Under the pieces are notes generated by a model that saw nothing but the letters and a program-made list of their open reading frames with translations, was not told where the DNA came from and did no database searches. The translations under genes and the position numbers were made by a program. A stretch of DNA of 64,000 nucleotides. It comes from Taudactylus pleione. Taxonomy: Eukaryota > Chordata > Amphibia > Anura > Myobatrachidae. Below, in pieces: positions 24,401 through 37,815 of the stretch (the first letter of the stretch is position 1; the number at the start of each line of letters is the position of its first letter). The stretch spans positions 1,178,001 to 1,242,000 of the forward strand of contig JAUIMM010000699.1 of assembly GCA_031769625.1 (NCBI GenBank), written 5' to 3'.

Positions 24401-24910
24401 GTTGCGTTTAAGAAAAAACATCAAATGCTCATTTTAGGCCAAAATGCATTGAAAGCAATGGAAACAACAAAAGCGCATACTTTGTGATATCTCATCTTGT
24501 AGCAAACATAGACAGCTCAAAATTTCACCAAATGTGTTGAAGACCAAGACCCACAAATGTTATGTGAAATGGTTTTTCTCCAAAGTCGCATTTTAGAGAA
24601 AACAGCAAATGCTCGTTTTAGGCCAAAATGCATTGAAAGCAATGGAAACAACAAAAGCACATACTTTGTGATATCTCCTCTTGTAGCAAACACAGACAGC
24701 TCAAAATTTCACCAAATGTGTTGAAGACCAAGACCCACAAATGTGATGTGAAATGGCTTTTCTCACATGATGCGTTTAAGAAAAAACAGCAAATGCTCGT
24801 TTTAGGCCAAAATACATTGAAAGCAATGGAAACAACAAAAGCACATACTTTGTGATATCTCCTCTTGTAGCAAACAGAGACAGCTCAAAATTTCACCGAA
24901 TGTGTTGAAG
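20620..24910. repeat. 14-mer duplication, 2574-bp offset
   Basis: GGTTTTACTCCC at about 21814 and 24388, CAAAGTCGCATTTT at 22007 and 24581, and the 182-bp monomers at 20626/23200 and 20992/23566 all agree on an offset of 2574 (14 monomers minus 2 bp). Small lesions are specific to the second copy or to the part between, such as AATTACATCCGAATG (about 22869) and an extra T at about 23104. Confidence 0.83.
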
Positions 24911-27900
24911 ACCAAGACCCACAAATGTGATGTGAAATAGTTTTTCTCCCATGTTGCGTTTAAGAGAAAACAGCAAATGCACGTTTTAGGCCAAAATGCA
25001 TTGAAAGCAATAGAAACAACAAAAGCGCATACTTTGTTATATCTCCTCTTGTAGCAAACACAGACAGCTCAAAATTTCACCAAATGTGTTGAAGAATAAG
25101 ACTCACAAATGTGATGTGATATGGTTTTTCTCCCATGTTGTATTTAAGAGAAAACAGCAAATGCTCGTTTTAGGCCAAAACGCATTGAAAGCAATGGAAA
25201 CAACAAAAGGGCATAGTTTGTGATATCTCCTCTTGTAGCAAACACAGACAGCTCAAAATTTCACCAAATGTGTTGAAGACCAAGACCCACAAATGTGATG
25301 TGAAATGGTTTTTCTCCCATGTAGCATTTAAGAAAAAACAGCAAATGCTCGTTTTAGGCCAAAATGCATTGAAAGCAATGGAAACAACAAAAGCGCACAC
25401 TTTGTGATATCTCCTCTTGTAGCAAACACAGACAGCTCAAAATTTCACCAAATGTGTTGAAGACCAAGACCCACAAATGTGATGTGAAATGGTTTTTCTC
25501 CCATGTTGTATTTAAGAGAAAACAGCAAATGTTCGTTTTAGGCCAAAATGTATTGAAAGCAATGAAAACAACAAAAGCGCATACTTTGTGATATCTCCTC
25601 TTGTAGCAAACACAGACAGCTCAAAATTTCACCAAATGTGTTGAAGACCAAGACCCACAAATGTGATGTGAAATGGTTTTTCTCCCATATTGCGTTTAAG
25701 AAAAAACTTCAAATGCTCATTTTAGGCCAAAATGCATTGAAAGCAATGGAAACAACAAAAGCGCATACTTTGTGATATCTCCTCTTGTAGCAAACACAGA
25801 CAGCTCAAAATTTCACCGAATGTGTTGAAGAACAAGACCCACAAATGTGATGTGAAATGGTTTTTCTCCCATGTTGTATTTAAGAGAAAACAGCAAATGC
25901 TCGTTTTAGGCCAAAATGTATTGAAAGCAATGGAAACAACAAAAGCACATACTTTGTGATATCTCCTCTTGTAGCAAACACAGACAGCTCAAAATTTCAC
26001 CGAATGTGTTGAAGAACAAGACCCACAAATGTGATGTGAAATGGTTTTTCTCCCATGTTGCGTTTAAGAGAAAACAGCAAATGCTCGTTTTAGGTCAAAA
26101 TGCATTGAAAGCAATGGAAACAACAAAAGCGCATACTTTGTGATATCTCCTCTTGTAGCAAACACAGACAGCTCAAAATTTCACCGAATGTGTTGAAGAA
26201 CAAGACCCACAAATGTGATGTGAAAAGGTTTTTCTCCCATGTTGCATTTAAGAGAAAACAGTAAATGGTTGTTTTAGGCCAAAATGCATTGAAAGCAATG
26301 AAAACAACAAAAGCGCATACTTTGTGATATCTCCTCTTGTAGCAAAAAGACAGCTCAAAATTTCACTGAATGTGTTGAAGAACAAGACTCACAAATGTGA
26401 TGTGAAATGGTTTTTCTCCCATGTTGTATTTAAGAGAAAACAGCAAATGTTCGTTTTAGGCCAAAATGTATTGAAAGCAATGAAAACAACAAAAGCACAT
26501 ACTTTGTGATATCTCCTCTTGTAGCAAACACAGACAGCTCAAAATTTCACCAAATGTGTTGAAGACCAAGACCCACAAATGTGATGTGAAATGGTTTTTC
26601 TCCCATATTGCGTTTAAGAAAAAACATCAAATGCTCATTTTAGGCCAAAATGCATTGAAAGCAATGGAAACAACAAAAGCGCATACTTTGTGATATCTCC
26701 TCTTGTAGCAAACACAGACAGCTCAAAATTTCACCGAATGTGTTGAAGAACAAGACCCACAAATGTGATGTGAAATGGTTTTTCTCCCATGTTGTATTTA
26801 AGAGAAAACAGCAAATGCTCGTTTTAGGCCAAAATGTATTGAAAGCAATAGAAACAACAAAAGCGCATACTTTGTGATATCTCCTCTTGTAGCAAACACA
26901 GACAGCTCAAAATTTCACCGAATGTGTTGAAGAACAAGACCCACAAATGTGATGTGAAATGGTTTTTCTCCCATGTTGCGTTTAAGAGAAAACAGCAAAT
27001 GCTCGTTTTAGGTCAAAATGCATTGAAAGCAATGAAAACAACAAAAGCGCATACTTTGTGATATCTCCTCTTGTAGTAAACAGACAGCTCAAAATTTCAC
27101 CGAATGTGTTGAAGAACAAGACTCACAAATGTGATGTGAAATGGTTTTTCTCCCATGTTGTATTTAAGAGAAAACAGCAAATGCTCGTTTTAGGCCAAAA
27201 CGCATTGAAAGCAATGGAAACAACAAAAGCGCATACTTTGTGATATCTCCTCTTGTAGCAAACACAGACAGCTCAAAATTTCAAAAAATGTGTTGAAGAC
27301 CAAGACCCACAAATGTGATGTGAAATGGTTTTTCTCCCATGTTGCATTTAAGAAAAAATAGCAAATGCTCGTTTTAGGCCAAAATGCATTGAAAGCAATG
27401 GAAACAACAAAAGCCCAAACTTTGTGATATCTCCTCTTGTATCAAACAGACAGCTCAAAATTTCACCGAATGTGTTGAAGAACAAGACCCACAAATGTGA
27501 TATGAAATGGTTTTTCTCTCATGTTGTATTTAAGAGAAAACAGCAAATGCTCGTTTTAGGCCAAAACGCATTGAAAGAAATTGAAAAAACAGAAGCACAT
27601 ACTTTGTGATATCTCCTCTTGTAGCAAACACAGACAGCTCAAAATTTAAAAAAATGTGTTGAAGACCAAGACCCACAAATGTGATGTGAAATGGTTTTTC
27701 TCCCATGTTGCGTTTAAGAGAAAACAGCAAATGCTTGTTTTAGGCCAAAATGCATTGAAAGAAAAGGAAACAACAAAAGCGCATACTTTGTGATATTTCC
27801 TCTTGTAGCAAACACAGACAGCTCAAAATTTCACCAAATGTGTTGAAGCACAAGACCCACAAATGTGATGTGAAATGGTTTTTCTCCCATGTTGTATTTA

Positions 27901-30900
27901 AGAGAAAACAGCAAATGCTCGTTTTAGGCCAAAACGCATTGAAAGCAATGGTAACAACAAAAGTGCATACTTTGTGATATCTCCTCTTGTAGCAAACACA
28001 GACAGCTCAAAATTTCAAAAAATGTGTTGAAGACCAAGACCCACAAATGTGATGTGAAATGGTTTTTCTCCCATGTTGCGTTTAAGAAAAAACAGCAAAT
28101 GCTCGTTTTAGGCCAAAATGCATTGAAAGCAATGGAAACAACAAAAGCACATACTTTGTGATATCTCCTCTTGTAGCAAACACAGACAGATCAAAATTTC
28201 AACCAAATGTGTTGAAGACCAAGACCCACAAATGTGATGTGAAATGGTTTTACTCCCATGTTGCGTTTAAGAAAAAACATCAAATGCTCATTTTAGGCCA
28301 AAATGCATTGAAAGCAATGGAAACAACAAAAGCGCATACTTTGTGATATCTCATCTTGTAGCAAACATAGACAGCTCAAAATTTCACCAAATGTGTTGAA
28401 GACCAAGACCCACAAATGTTATGTGAAATGGTTTTTCTCCAAAGTCGCATTTTAGAGAAAACAGCAAATGCTCGTTTTAGGCCAAAATGCATTGAAAGCA
28501 ATGGAAACAACAAAAGCACATACTTTGTGATATCTCCTCTTGTAGCAAACACAGACAGCTCAAAATTTCACCAAATGTGTTGAAGACCAAGACCCACAAA
28601 TGTGATGTGAAATGGCTTTTCTCACATGATGCGTTTAAGAAAAAACAGCAAATGCTCGTTTTAGGCCAAAATACATTGAAAGCAATGGAAACAACAAAAG
28701 CACATACTTTGTGATATCTCCTCTTGTAGCAAACAGAGACAGCTCAAAATTTCACTGAATGTGTTGAAGACCAAGACCCACAAATGTGATGTGAAATAGT
28801 TTTTCTCCCATGTTGCGTTTAAGAGAAAACAGCAAATGCACGTTTTAGGCCAAAATGCATTGAAAGCAATAGAAACAACAAAAGCGCATACTTTGTTATA
28901 TCTCCTCTTGTAGCAAACACAGACAGCTCAAAATTTCACCAAATGTGTTGAAGAATAAGACTCACAAATGTGATGTGATATGGTTTTTCTCCCATGTTGT
29001 ATTTAAGAGAAAACAGCAAATGCTCGTTTTAGGCCAAAACGCATTGAAAGCAATGGAAACAACAAAAGGGCATAGTTTGTGATATCTCCTCTTGTAGCAA
29101 ACACAGACAGCTCAAAATTTCACCAAATGTGTTGAAGACCAAGACCCACAAATGTGATGTGAAATGGTTTTTCTCCCATGTAGCATTTAAGAAAAAACAG
29201 CAAATGCTCGTTTTAGGCCAAAATGCATTGAAAGCAATGGAAACAACAAAAGCGCACACTTTGTGATATCTCCTCTTGTAGCAAACACAGACAGCTCAAA
29301 ATTTCACCAAATGTGTTGAAGACCAAGACCCACAAATGTGATGTGAAATGGTTTTTCTCCCATGTTGTATTTAAGAGAAAACAGCAAATGTTCGTTTTAG
29401 GCCAAAATGTATTGAAAGCAATGAAAACAACAAAAGCGCATACTTTGTGATATCTCCTCTTGTAGCAAACACAGACAGCTCAAAATTTCACCAAATGTGT
29501 TGAAGACCAAGACCCACAAATGTGATGTGAAATGGTTTTTCTCCCATATTGCGTTTAAGAAAAAACTTCAAATGCTCATTTTAGGCCAAAATGCATTGAA
29601 AGCAATGGAAACAACAAAAGCGCATACTTTGTGATATCTCCTCTTGTAGCAAACACAGACAGCTCAAAATTTCACCGAATGTGTTGAAGAACAAGACCCA
29701 CAAATGTGATGTGAAATGGTTTTTCTCCCATGTTGTATTTAAGAGAAAACAGCAAATGCTCGTTTTAGGCCAAAATGTATTGAAAGCAATGGAAACAACA
29801 AAAGCGCATACTTTGTGATATTTCCTCTTGTAGCAAACACAGACAGCTCAAAATTTCACCGAATGTGTTGAAGAACAAGACCCACAAATGTGATGTGAAA
29901 TGGTTTTTCTCCCATGTTGCGTTTAAGAGAAAACAGCAAATGCTCGTTTTAGGTCAAAATGCATTGAAAGCAATGGAAACAACAAAAGCGCATACTTTGT
30001 GATATCTCCTCTTGTAGCAAACACAGACAGCTCAAAATTTCACCGAATGTGTTGAAGAACAAGACCCACAAATGTGATGTGAAAAGGTTTTTCTCCCATG
30101 TTGCATTTAAGAGAAAACAGTAAATGGTTGTTTTAGGCCAAAATGCATTGAAAGCAATGAAAACAACAAAAGCGCATACTTTGTGATATCTCCTCTTGTA
30201 GCAAACAGACAGCTCAAAATTTCACTGAATGTGTTGAAGAACAAGACTCACAAATGTGATGTGAAATGGTTTTTCTCCCATGTTGTATTTAAGAGAAAAC
30301 AGCAAATGTTCGTTTTAGGCCAAAATGTATTGAAAGCAATGAAAACAACAAAAGCGCATACTTTGTGATATCTCCTCTTGTAGCAAACACAGACAGCTCA
30401 AAATTTCACCAAATGTGTTGAAGACCAAGACCCACAAATGTGATGTGAAATGGTTTTTCTCCCATATTGCGTTTAAGAAAAAACATCAAATGCTCATTTT
30501 AGGCCAAAATGCATTGAAAGCAATGGAAACAACAAAAGCGCATACTTTGTGATATCTCCTCTTGTAGCAAACACAGACAGCTCAAAATTTCACCGAATGT
30601 GTTGAAGAACAAGACCCACAAATGTGATGTGAAATGGTTTTTCTCCCATGTTGTATTTAAGAGAAAACAGCAAATGCTCGTTTTAGGCCAAAATGTATTG
30701 AAAGCAATAGAAACAACAAAAGCGCATACTTTGTGATATCTCCTCTTGTAGCAAACACAGACAGCTCAAAATTTCACCGAATGTGTTGAAGAACAAGACC
30801 CACAAATGTGATGTGAAATGGTTTTTCTCCCATGTTGCGTTTAAGAGAAAACAGCAAATGCTCGTTTTAGGTCAAAATGCATTGAAAGCAATGGAAACAA

Positions 30901-32240
30901 CAAAAGCGCATACTTTGTGATATCTCCTCTTTTAGCAAACACAGACAGCTCAAAATTTCACCGAATGTGTTGAAGAACAAGACCCACAAATGTGATATGA
31001 AAAGGTTTTTCTCCCATGTTGCATTTAAGAGAAAACAGTAAATGGTTGTTTTAGGCCAAAATGCATTGAAAGCAATGAAAACAACAAAAGCGCATACTTT
31101 GTGATATCTCCTCTTGTAGTAAACAGACAGCTCAAAATTTCACCGAATGTGTTGAAGAACAAGACTCACAAATGTGATGTGAAATGGTTTTTCTCCCATG
31201 TTGTATTTAAGAGAAAACAGCAAATGCTCGTTTTAGGCCAAAACGCATTGAAAGCAATGGAAACAACAAAAGCGCATACTTTGTGATATCTCCTCTTGTA
31301 GCAAACACAGACAGCTCAAAATTTCAAAAAATGTGTTGAAGACCAAGACCCACAAATGTGATGTGAAATGGTTTTTCTCCCATGTTGCATTTAAGAAAAA
31401 ATAGCAAATGCTCGTTTTAGGCCAAAATGCATTGAAAGCAATGGAAACAACAAAAGCCCAAACTTTGTGATATCTCCTCTTGTATCAAACAGACAGCTCA
31501 AAATTTCACCGAATGTGTTGAAGAACAAGACCCACAAATGTGATATGAAATGGTTTTTCTCTCATGTTGTATTTAAGAGAAAACAGCAAATGCTCGTTTT
31601 AGGCCAAAATGCATTGAAAGAAATTGAAAAAACAGAAGCACATACTTTGTGATATCTCCTCTTGTAGCAAACACAGACAGCTCAAAATTTAAAAAAATGT
31701 GTTGAAGACCAAGACCCACAAATGTGATGTGAAATGGTTTTTCTCCCATGTTGCGTTTAAGAGAAAACAGCAAATGCTCGTTTTAGGCCAAAATGCATTG
31801 AAAGAAAAGGAAACAACAAAAGCGCATACTTTGTGATATTTCCTCTTGTAGCAAACACAGACAGCTCAAAATTTCACCAAATGTGTTGAAGCACAAGACC
31901 CACAAATGTGATGTGAAATGGTTTTTCTCCCATGTTGTATTTAAGAGAAAACAGCAAATGCTCGTTTTAGGCCAAAACGCATTGAAAGCAATGGTAACAA
32001 CAAAAGTGCATACTTTGTGATATCTCCTCTTGTAGCAAACACAGACAGCTCAAAATTTCAAAAAATGTGTTGAAGACTAAGACCCACAAATGTGATGTGA
32101 AATGGTTTTTCTCCCATGTTGAGTTTAAGAAAAAACAGCAAATGCTCGTTTTAGGCCAAAATGCATTGAAAGCAATAGAAACAACAAAAGCACATACTTT
32201 GTGATATCTCCTCTTGTAGCAAACACAGACAGCTCAAAAT
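24080..32240. repeat. 21/22-mer tandem pair, about 3.86-4.04 kb
   Basis: About 24080-26990 matches about 27940-30850 at an offset of 3859 once past a one-base insertion near 28200 (3858 before it). Shared private marks include AAACATAGACAG (24505/28364) and GGGCATAGTTTG. From about 27058 the offset becomes 4043, because the second copy has one extra C-type monomer (about 30920-31100). Copies differ by isolated substitutions. No gene lies within. Confidence 0.85.
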
Positions 32241-35200
32241 TTCACCAAATGTGTTGAAGACCAAGACCCACAAATGTGATGTGAAATGGTTTTTCTCCCA
32301 TGTTGCGTTTAAGAAAAAACATCAAATGCTCATTTTAGGCCAAAATGAATTGAAAGCAATGGAAACAACAAAAGCGCATACTTTGTGATATCTCATCTTG
32401 TAGCAAACACAGACAGCTCAAAATTTCACCAAATGTGTTGAAGACCAAGACCCACAAATGTTATGTGAAACGGTTTTTCTCCCATGTCGCGTTTTAGAGA
32501 AAACACCAAATGCTCGTTTTAGGCCAAAATGCATTGCAAGCAATGGAAACAACAAAAGCACATACTTTGTGATATCTCCTCTTGTAGCAAACACAGACAG
32601 CTCAAAATTTCACCAAATGTGTTGAAGACCAAGACCCACAAATGTGATGTGAAATGGCTTTTCTCACATGATGCGTTTAAGAAAAAACAGCAAATGCTCG
32701 TTTTAGGCCAAAATGCATTGAAAGCAATGGAAACAACAAAAGCACATACTTTGTGATATCTCCTCTTGTAGCAAACAGAGACAGCTCAAAATTTCACCAA
32801 ATGTGTTGAAGAACAAGACCCACAAATGTGATGTGAAATGGTTTTTCTCCCATGTTGTATTTAAGAGAAAACAGCAAATGCTCGTTTCAGGCCAAAACGC
32901 ATTGAAAGAAAAGGAAACAACAGAAGCGCATACTTTGTGATATCTCCTCTTGTAGCAAACAGACAGCTCAAAATTTAAAAAAATGTGTTGAAGACCAAGA
33001 CCCACAAATGTGATGTAAAATGGTTTTTCTCCCATGTTCCGTTTAAGAGAAAACAGAAAATGTTTTTTTAGGCCAAAATGCATTGAAAGCAATGAAAACA
33101 ACAAAAGCGCATACTTTGTGATATCTCTTCTTGTATCAAACAGACAGCTCAAAATTTCACCGAATGTGTTGAGGAACAAGACCCACAAATGTGATATGAA
33201 ATGGTTTTTATCCCATGTTGTAATTAAGAGAAAACAGCAAATGCTCGTTTTAGGCCAAAACGCATTGAAAGAAAAGGAAACAACAGAAGCACATACTTTG
33301 TGATATCTCCTCTTGTAGCAAACACAGACAGCTCAAAATTTCAAAAAATGTGTTGAAGACCAAGACCCACAAATGTGATGTAAAATGGTTTTTCTCCCAT
33401 GTTGCGTTTAAGAAAAAACAGCAAATGCTCGTTTTAGGCCAAAATGCATTGAAAGCAATGGAAACAACAAAAGCACATACTTTGTGATATCTCCTCTTGT
33501 AGCAAACACAGACAGCTCAAAATTTCACCAAATGTGTTGAAGACCAAGACCCACAAATGTGATGTGAAATGGTTTTTCTCCCATGTTGCGTTTAAGAAAA
33601 AACATCAAATGCTCATTTTAGGCAAAAATGCATTGAAAGCAATGGAAACAACAAAAGCGCATACTTTGTGATATCTCCTCTTGTAGCAAACAGAGACAGC
33701 TCAAAATTTCACCGAATGTGTTGAAGAACAAGACCCACAAATGTGATGTGAAATGGTTTTTCTCCCATGTTGTATTTAAGAGAAAACAGCAAATGCTCGT
33801 TTTAGGCCAAAACGCATTGAAAGAACAGGAAACAACAGAAGTGCATACTTTGTGATATCTCCTCTTGTAGCAAACACAGACAGCTCAAAATTTCAAAAAA
33901 TGTGTTGAAGACCAAGACCCACAAATGTGATGTAAAATGGTTTTTCTCCCATGTTGCATTTAAGAGAAAACAGCAAATGGTTTTTTTAGGCCAAAATGCA
34001 TTGAAAGCAATGAAAACAACAAAAGCGCATACTTTGTGATATCTCCTCTTGTATCAAACAGACAGCTCAAAATTTCACCGAATTTGTTGAGGAACAAGAC
34101 CCACAAATGTGATATGAAATGGTTTTTCTCCCATGTTGTATTTAAGAGAAAACAGCAAATGCTCATTTTAGGCCAAAACGCAATGAAAGAAATGGAAACA
34201 ACAGAAGTGCATACTTTGTGATATCTCCTCTTGTAGCAAACACAGACAGCTCAAAATTTCAAAAAATGTGTTGAAGACCAAGACCCACAAATGTGATGTA
34301 AAATGGTTTTTCTCCCATGTTGCATTTAAGAAAAAACAGCAAATGCTCGTTTTAGGCCAAAATGCATTGAAAGAAAAGGAAACAACAAAAGCGCATACTT
34401 TGTGATATTTCCTCTTGTAGCAAACACAGACAGCTCAAAATTTCACCAAATGTGTTGAAGCACAAGACCCACAAATGTGATGTGAAATGGTTTTTCTCCC
34501 ATGTTGTATTTAAGAGAAAACAGCAAATGCTCGTTTTAGGCCAAAACGCATTGAAAGCAATGGTAACAACAAAAGTGCATACTTTGTGATATCTCCTCTT
34601 GTAGCAAACACAGACAGCTCAAAATTTCAAAAAATGTGTTGAAGACCAAGACCCACAAATGTGATGTGAAATGGTTTTTCTCCCATGTTGCGTTTAAGAA
34701 AAAACAGCAAATGCTCGTTTTAGGCCAAAATGCATTGAAAGCAATGGAAACAACAAAAGCACATACTTTGTGATATCTCCTCTTGTAGCAAACACAGACA
34801 GCTCAAAATTTCACCAAATGTGTTGAAGACCAAGACCCACAAATGTGATGTGAAATGGTTTTTCTACCATGTTGCGTTTAAGAAAAAACATCAAATGCTC
34901 ATTTTAGGCCAAAATGCATTGAAAGCAATGGAAACAACAAAAGCGCATACTTTGTGATATCTCATCTTGTAGCAAACACAGACAGCTCAAAATTTCACCA
35001 AATGTGTTGAAGACCAAGACCCACAAATGTTATGTGAAACGGTTTTTCTCCAAAGTCGCGTTTTAGAGAAAACAGCAAATGCTCGTTTTAGGCCAAAATG
35101 CATTGCAAGCAATGGAAACAACAAAAGCACATACTTTGTGATATCTCCTCTTGTAGCAAACACAGACAGCTCAAAATTTCACCAAATGTGTTGAAGACCA

Positions 35201-35874
35201 AGACCCACAAATGTGATGTGAAATGGCTTTTCTCACATGATGCGTTTAAGAAAAAACAGCAAATGCTCGTTTTAGGCCAAAATGCATTGAAAGCAATGGA
35301 AACAACAAAAGCACATACTTTGTGATATCTCCTCTTGTAGCAAACAGAGACAGCTCAAAATTTCACCGAATGTGTTGAAGAACAAGACCCACAAATGTGA
35401 TGTGAAATGGTTTTTCTCCCATGTTGTATTTAAGAGAAAACAGCAAATGCTCGTTTTAGGCCAAAACGCATTGAAAGAAAAGGAAACAACAGAAGCGCAT
35501 ACTTTGTGATATCTCCTCTTGTAGCAAACACAGACATCTCAAAATTTCACCAAATGTGTTGAAGACCAAGACCCACAAATGTGATGTGAAATAGTTTTTC
35601 TCCCATGTTGCGTTTAAGAGAAAACAGCAAATGCACGTTTTAGGCCAAAATGCATTGAAAGCAATAGAAACAACAAAGGCGCATACTTTGTTATATCTCC
35701 TCTTGTAGCAAACACAGACAGCTCAAAATTTCACCAAATGTGTTGAAGAATAAGACTCACAAATGTGATGTGATATGGTTTTTCTCCCATGTTGTATTTA
35801 AGAGAAAACAGCAAATGCTCGTTTTAGGCCAAAACGCATTGAAAGCAATGGAAACAACAAAAGGGCATAGTTTG
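32241..35874. repeat. Mixed monomers with FRL-type variants
   Basis: This stretch introduces a new monomer class with CATGTTCCGTTTAAG and AGAAAATGTTTTTTTAGG (about 33030-33070), and GAGGAACAAG linkers. These are common from here to the right end and absent to the left. CAAAGTCGCG-type marker monomers sit at about 32482 (altered to CCATGTCGCG) and 35051. Frames of up to 161 codons on the minus strand (32703-33188) arise where two CA-deletion monomers bring successive monomers into frame. I do not regard them as genes. Confidence 0.78.
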
Positions 35875-36978
35875 TGATATCTCCTCTTGTAGCAAACACA
35901 GACAGCTCAAAATTTCACCGAATGTGTTGAAGAACAAGACCCACAAATGTGATGTGAAATGGTTTTTCTCCCATGTAGCATTTAAGAAAAAACAGCAAAT
36001 GCTCGTTTTAGGCCAAAATGCATTGAAAGCAATGGAAACAACAAAAGCGCACACTTTGTGATATCTCCTCTTGTAGCAAACACAGACAGCTCAAAATTTC
36101 ACCAAATGTGTTGAAGACCAAGACCCACAAATGTGATGTGAAATGGTTTTTCTCCCATGTTGTATTTAAGAGAAAACAGCAAATGTTCGTTTTAGGCCAA
36201 AATGTATTGAAAGCAATGAAAACAACAAAAGCGCATACTTTGTGATATCTCCTCTTGTAGCAAACACAGACAGCTCAAAATTTCACCAAATGTGTTGAAG
36301 ACCAAGACCCACAAATGTGATGTGAAATGGTTTTTCTCCCATATTGCGTTTAAGAAAAAACTTCAAATGCTCATTTTAGGCCAAAATGCATTGAAAGCAA
36401 TGGAAACAACAAAAGCGCATACTTTGTGATATCTCCTCTTGTAGCAAACACAGACAGCTCAAAATTTCACCGAATGTGTTGAAGAACAAGACCCACAAAT
36501 GTGATGTGAAATGGTTTTTCTCCCATGTAGCATTTAAGAAAAAACAGCAAATGCTCGTTTTAGGCCAAAATGCATTGAAAGCAATGGAAACAACAAAAGC
36601 GCACACTTTGTGATATCTCCTCTTGTAGCAAACACAGACAGCTCAAAATTTCACCAAATGTGTTGAAGACCAAGACCCACAAATGTGATGTGAAATGGTT
36701 TTTCTCCCATGTTGTATTTAAGAGAAAACAGCAAATGTTCGTTTTAGGCCAAAATGTATTGAAAGCAATGAAAACAACAAAAGCGCATACTTTGTGATAT
36801 CTCCTCTTGTAGCAAACACAGACAGCTCAAAATTTCACCAAATGTGTTGAAGACCAAGACCCACAAATGTGATGTGAAATGGTTTTTCTCCCATATTGCG
36901 TTTAAGAAAAAACTTCAAATGCTCATTTTAGGCCAAAATGCATTGAAAGCAATGGAAACAACAAAAGCGCATACTTTG
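35875..36978. repeat. 3-mer tandem duplication, 552 bp
   Basis: Three monomers (35875-36426) are repeated at once (36427-36978). Both copies have CATGTAGCATTTAAG with a GAAGAACAAG linker (35976 and 36528), AAATGTTCG, and CAAATGCTCATT after AAAAAACTT. The corresponding region at 25.3-25.9 kb has one copy only. Confidence 0.87.
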
Positions 36979-37815
36979 TGATATCTCCTCTTGTAGCAAA
37001 CACAGACAGCTCAAAATTTCACCGAATGTGTTGAAGAACAAGACCCACAAATGTGATGTGAAATGGTTTTTCTCCCATGTTGTATTTAAGAGAAAACAGC
37101 AAATGCTCGTTTTAGGCCAAAATGTATTGAAAGCAATGGAAACAACAAAAGCGCATACTTTGTGATATCTCCTCTTGTAGCAAACACAGACAGCTCAAAA
37201 TTTCACCGAATGTGTTGAAGAACAAGACCCACAAATGTGATGTGAAATGGTTTTTCTCCCATGTTGCGTTTAAGAGAAAACAGCAAATGCTCGTTTTAGG
37301 TCAAAATGCATTGAAAGCAATGGAAACAACAAAAGCGCATACTTTGTGATATCTCCTCTTGTAGCAAACACAGACAGCTCAAAATTTCACCGAATGTGTT
37401 GAAGAACAAGACCCACAAATGTGATGTGAAAAGGTTTTTCTCCCATGTTGCATTTAAGAGAAAACAGTAAATGGTTGTTTTAGGCCAAAATGCATTGAAA
37501 GCAATGAAAACAACAAAAGCGCATACTTTGTGATATCTCCTCTTGTAGCAAACAGACAGCTCAAAATTTCACTGAATGTGTTGAAGAACAAGACTCACAA
37601 ATGTGATGTGAAATGGTTTTTCTCCCATGTTGTATTTAAGAGAAAACAGCAAATGTTCGTTTTAGGCCAAAATGTATTGAAAGCAATGAAAACAACAAAA
37701 GCGCATACTTTGTGATATCTCCTCTTGTAGCAAACACAGACAGCTCAAAATTTCACCAAATGTGTTGAAGACCAAGACCCACAAATGTGATGTGAAATGG
37801 TTTTTCTCCCATATT
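36979..37815. repeat. Satellite segment paralogous to 29.6-30.5 kb
   Basis: This is ordinary monomers, matching the left part of the 21/22-mer at an offset of 7347 bp (182-bp monomer at 30183 and 37530, with CACTGAATG in both). It links the 24-32 kb block to the blocks on the right and shows that they share one parent. It contains nothing else. Confidence 0.8.
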
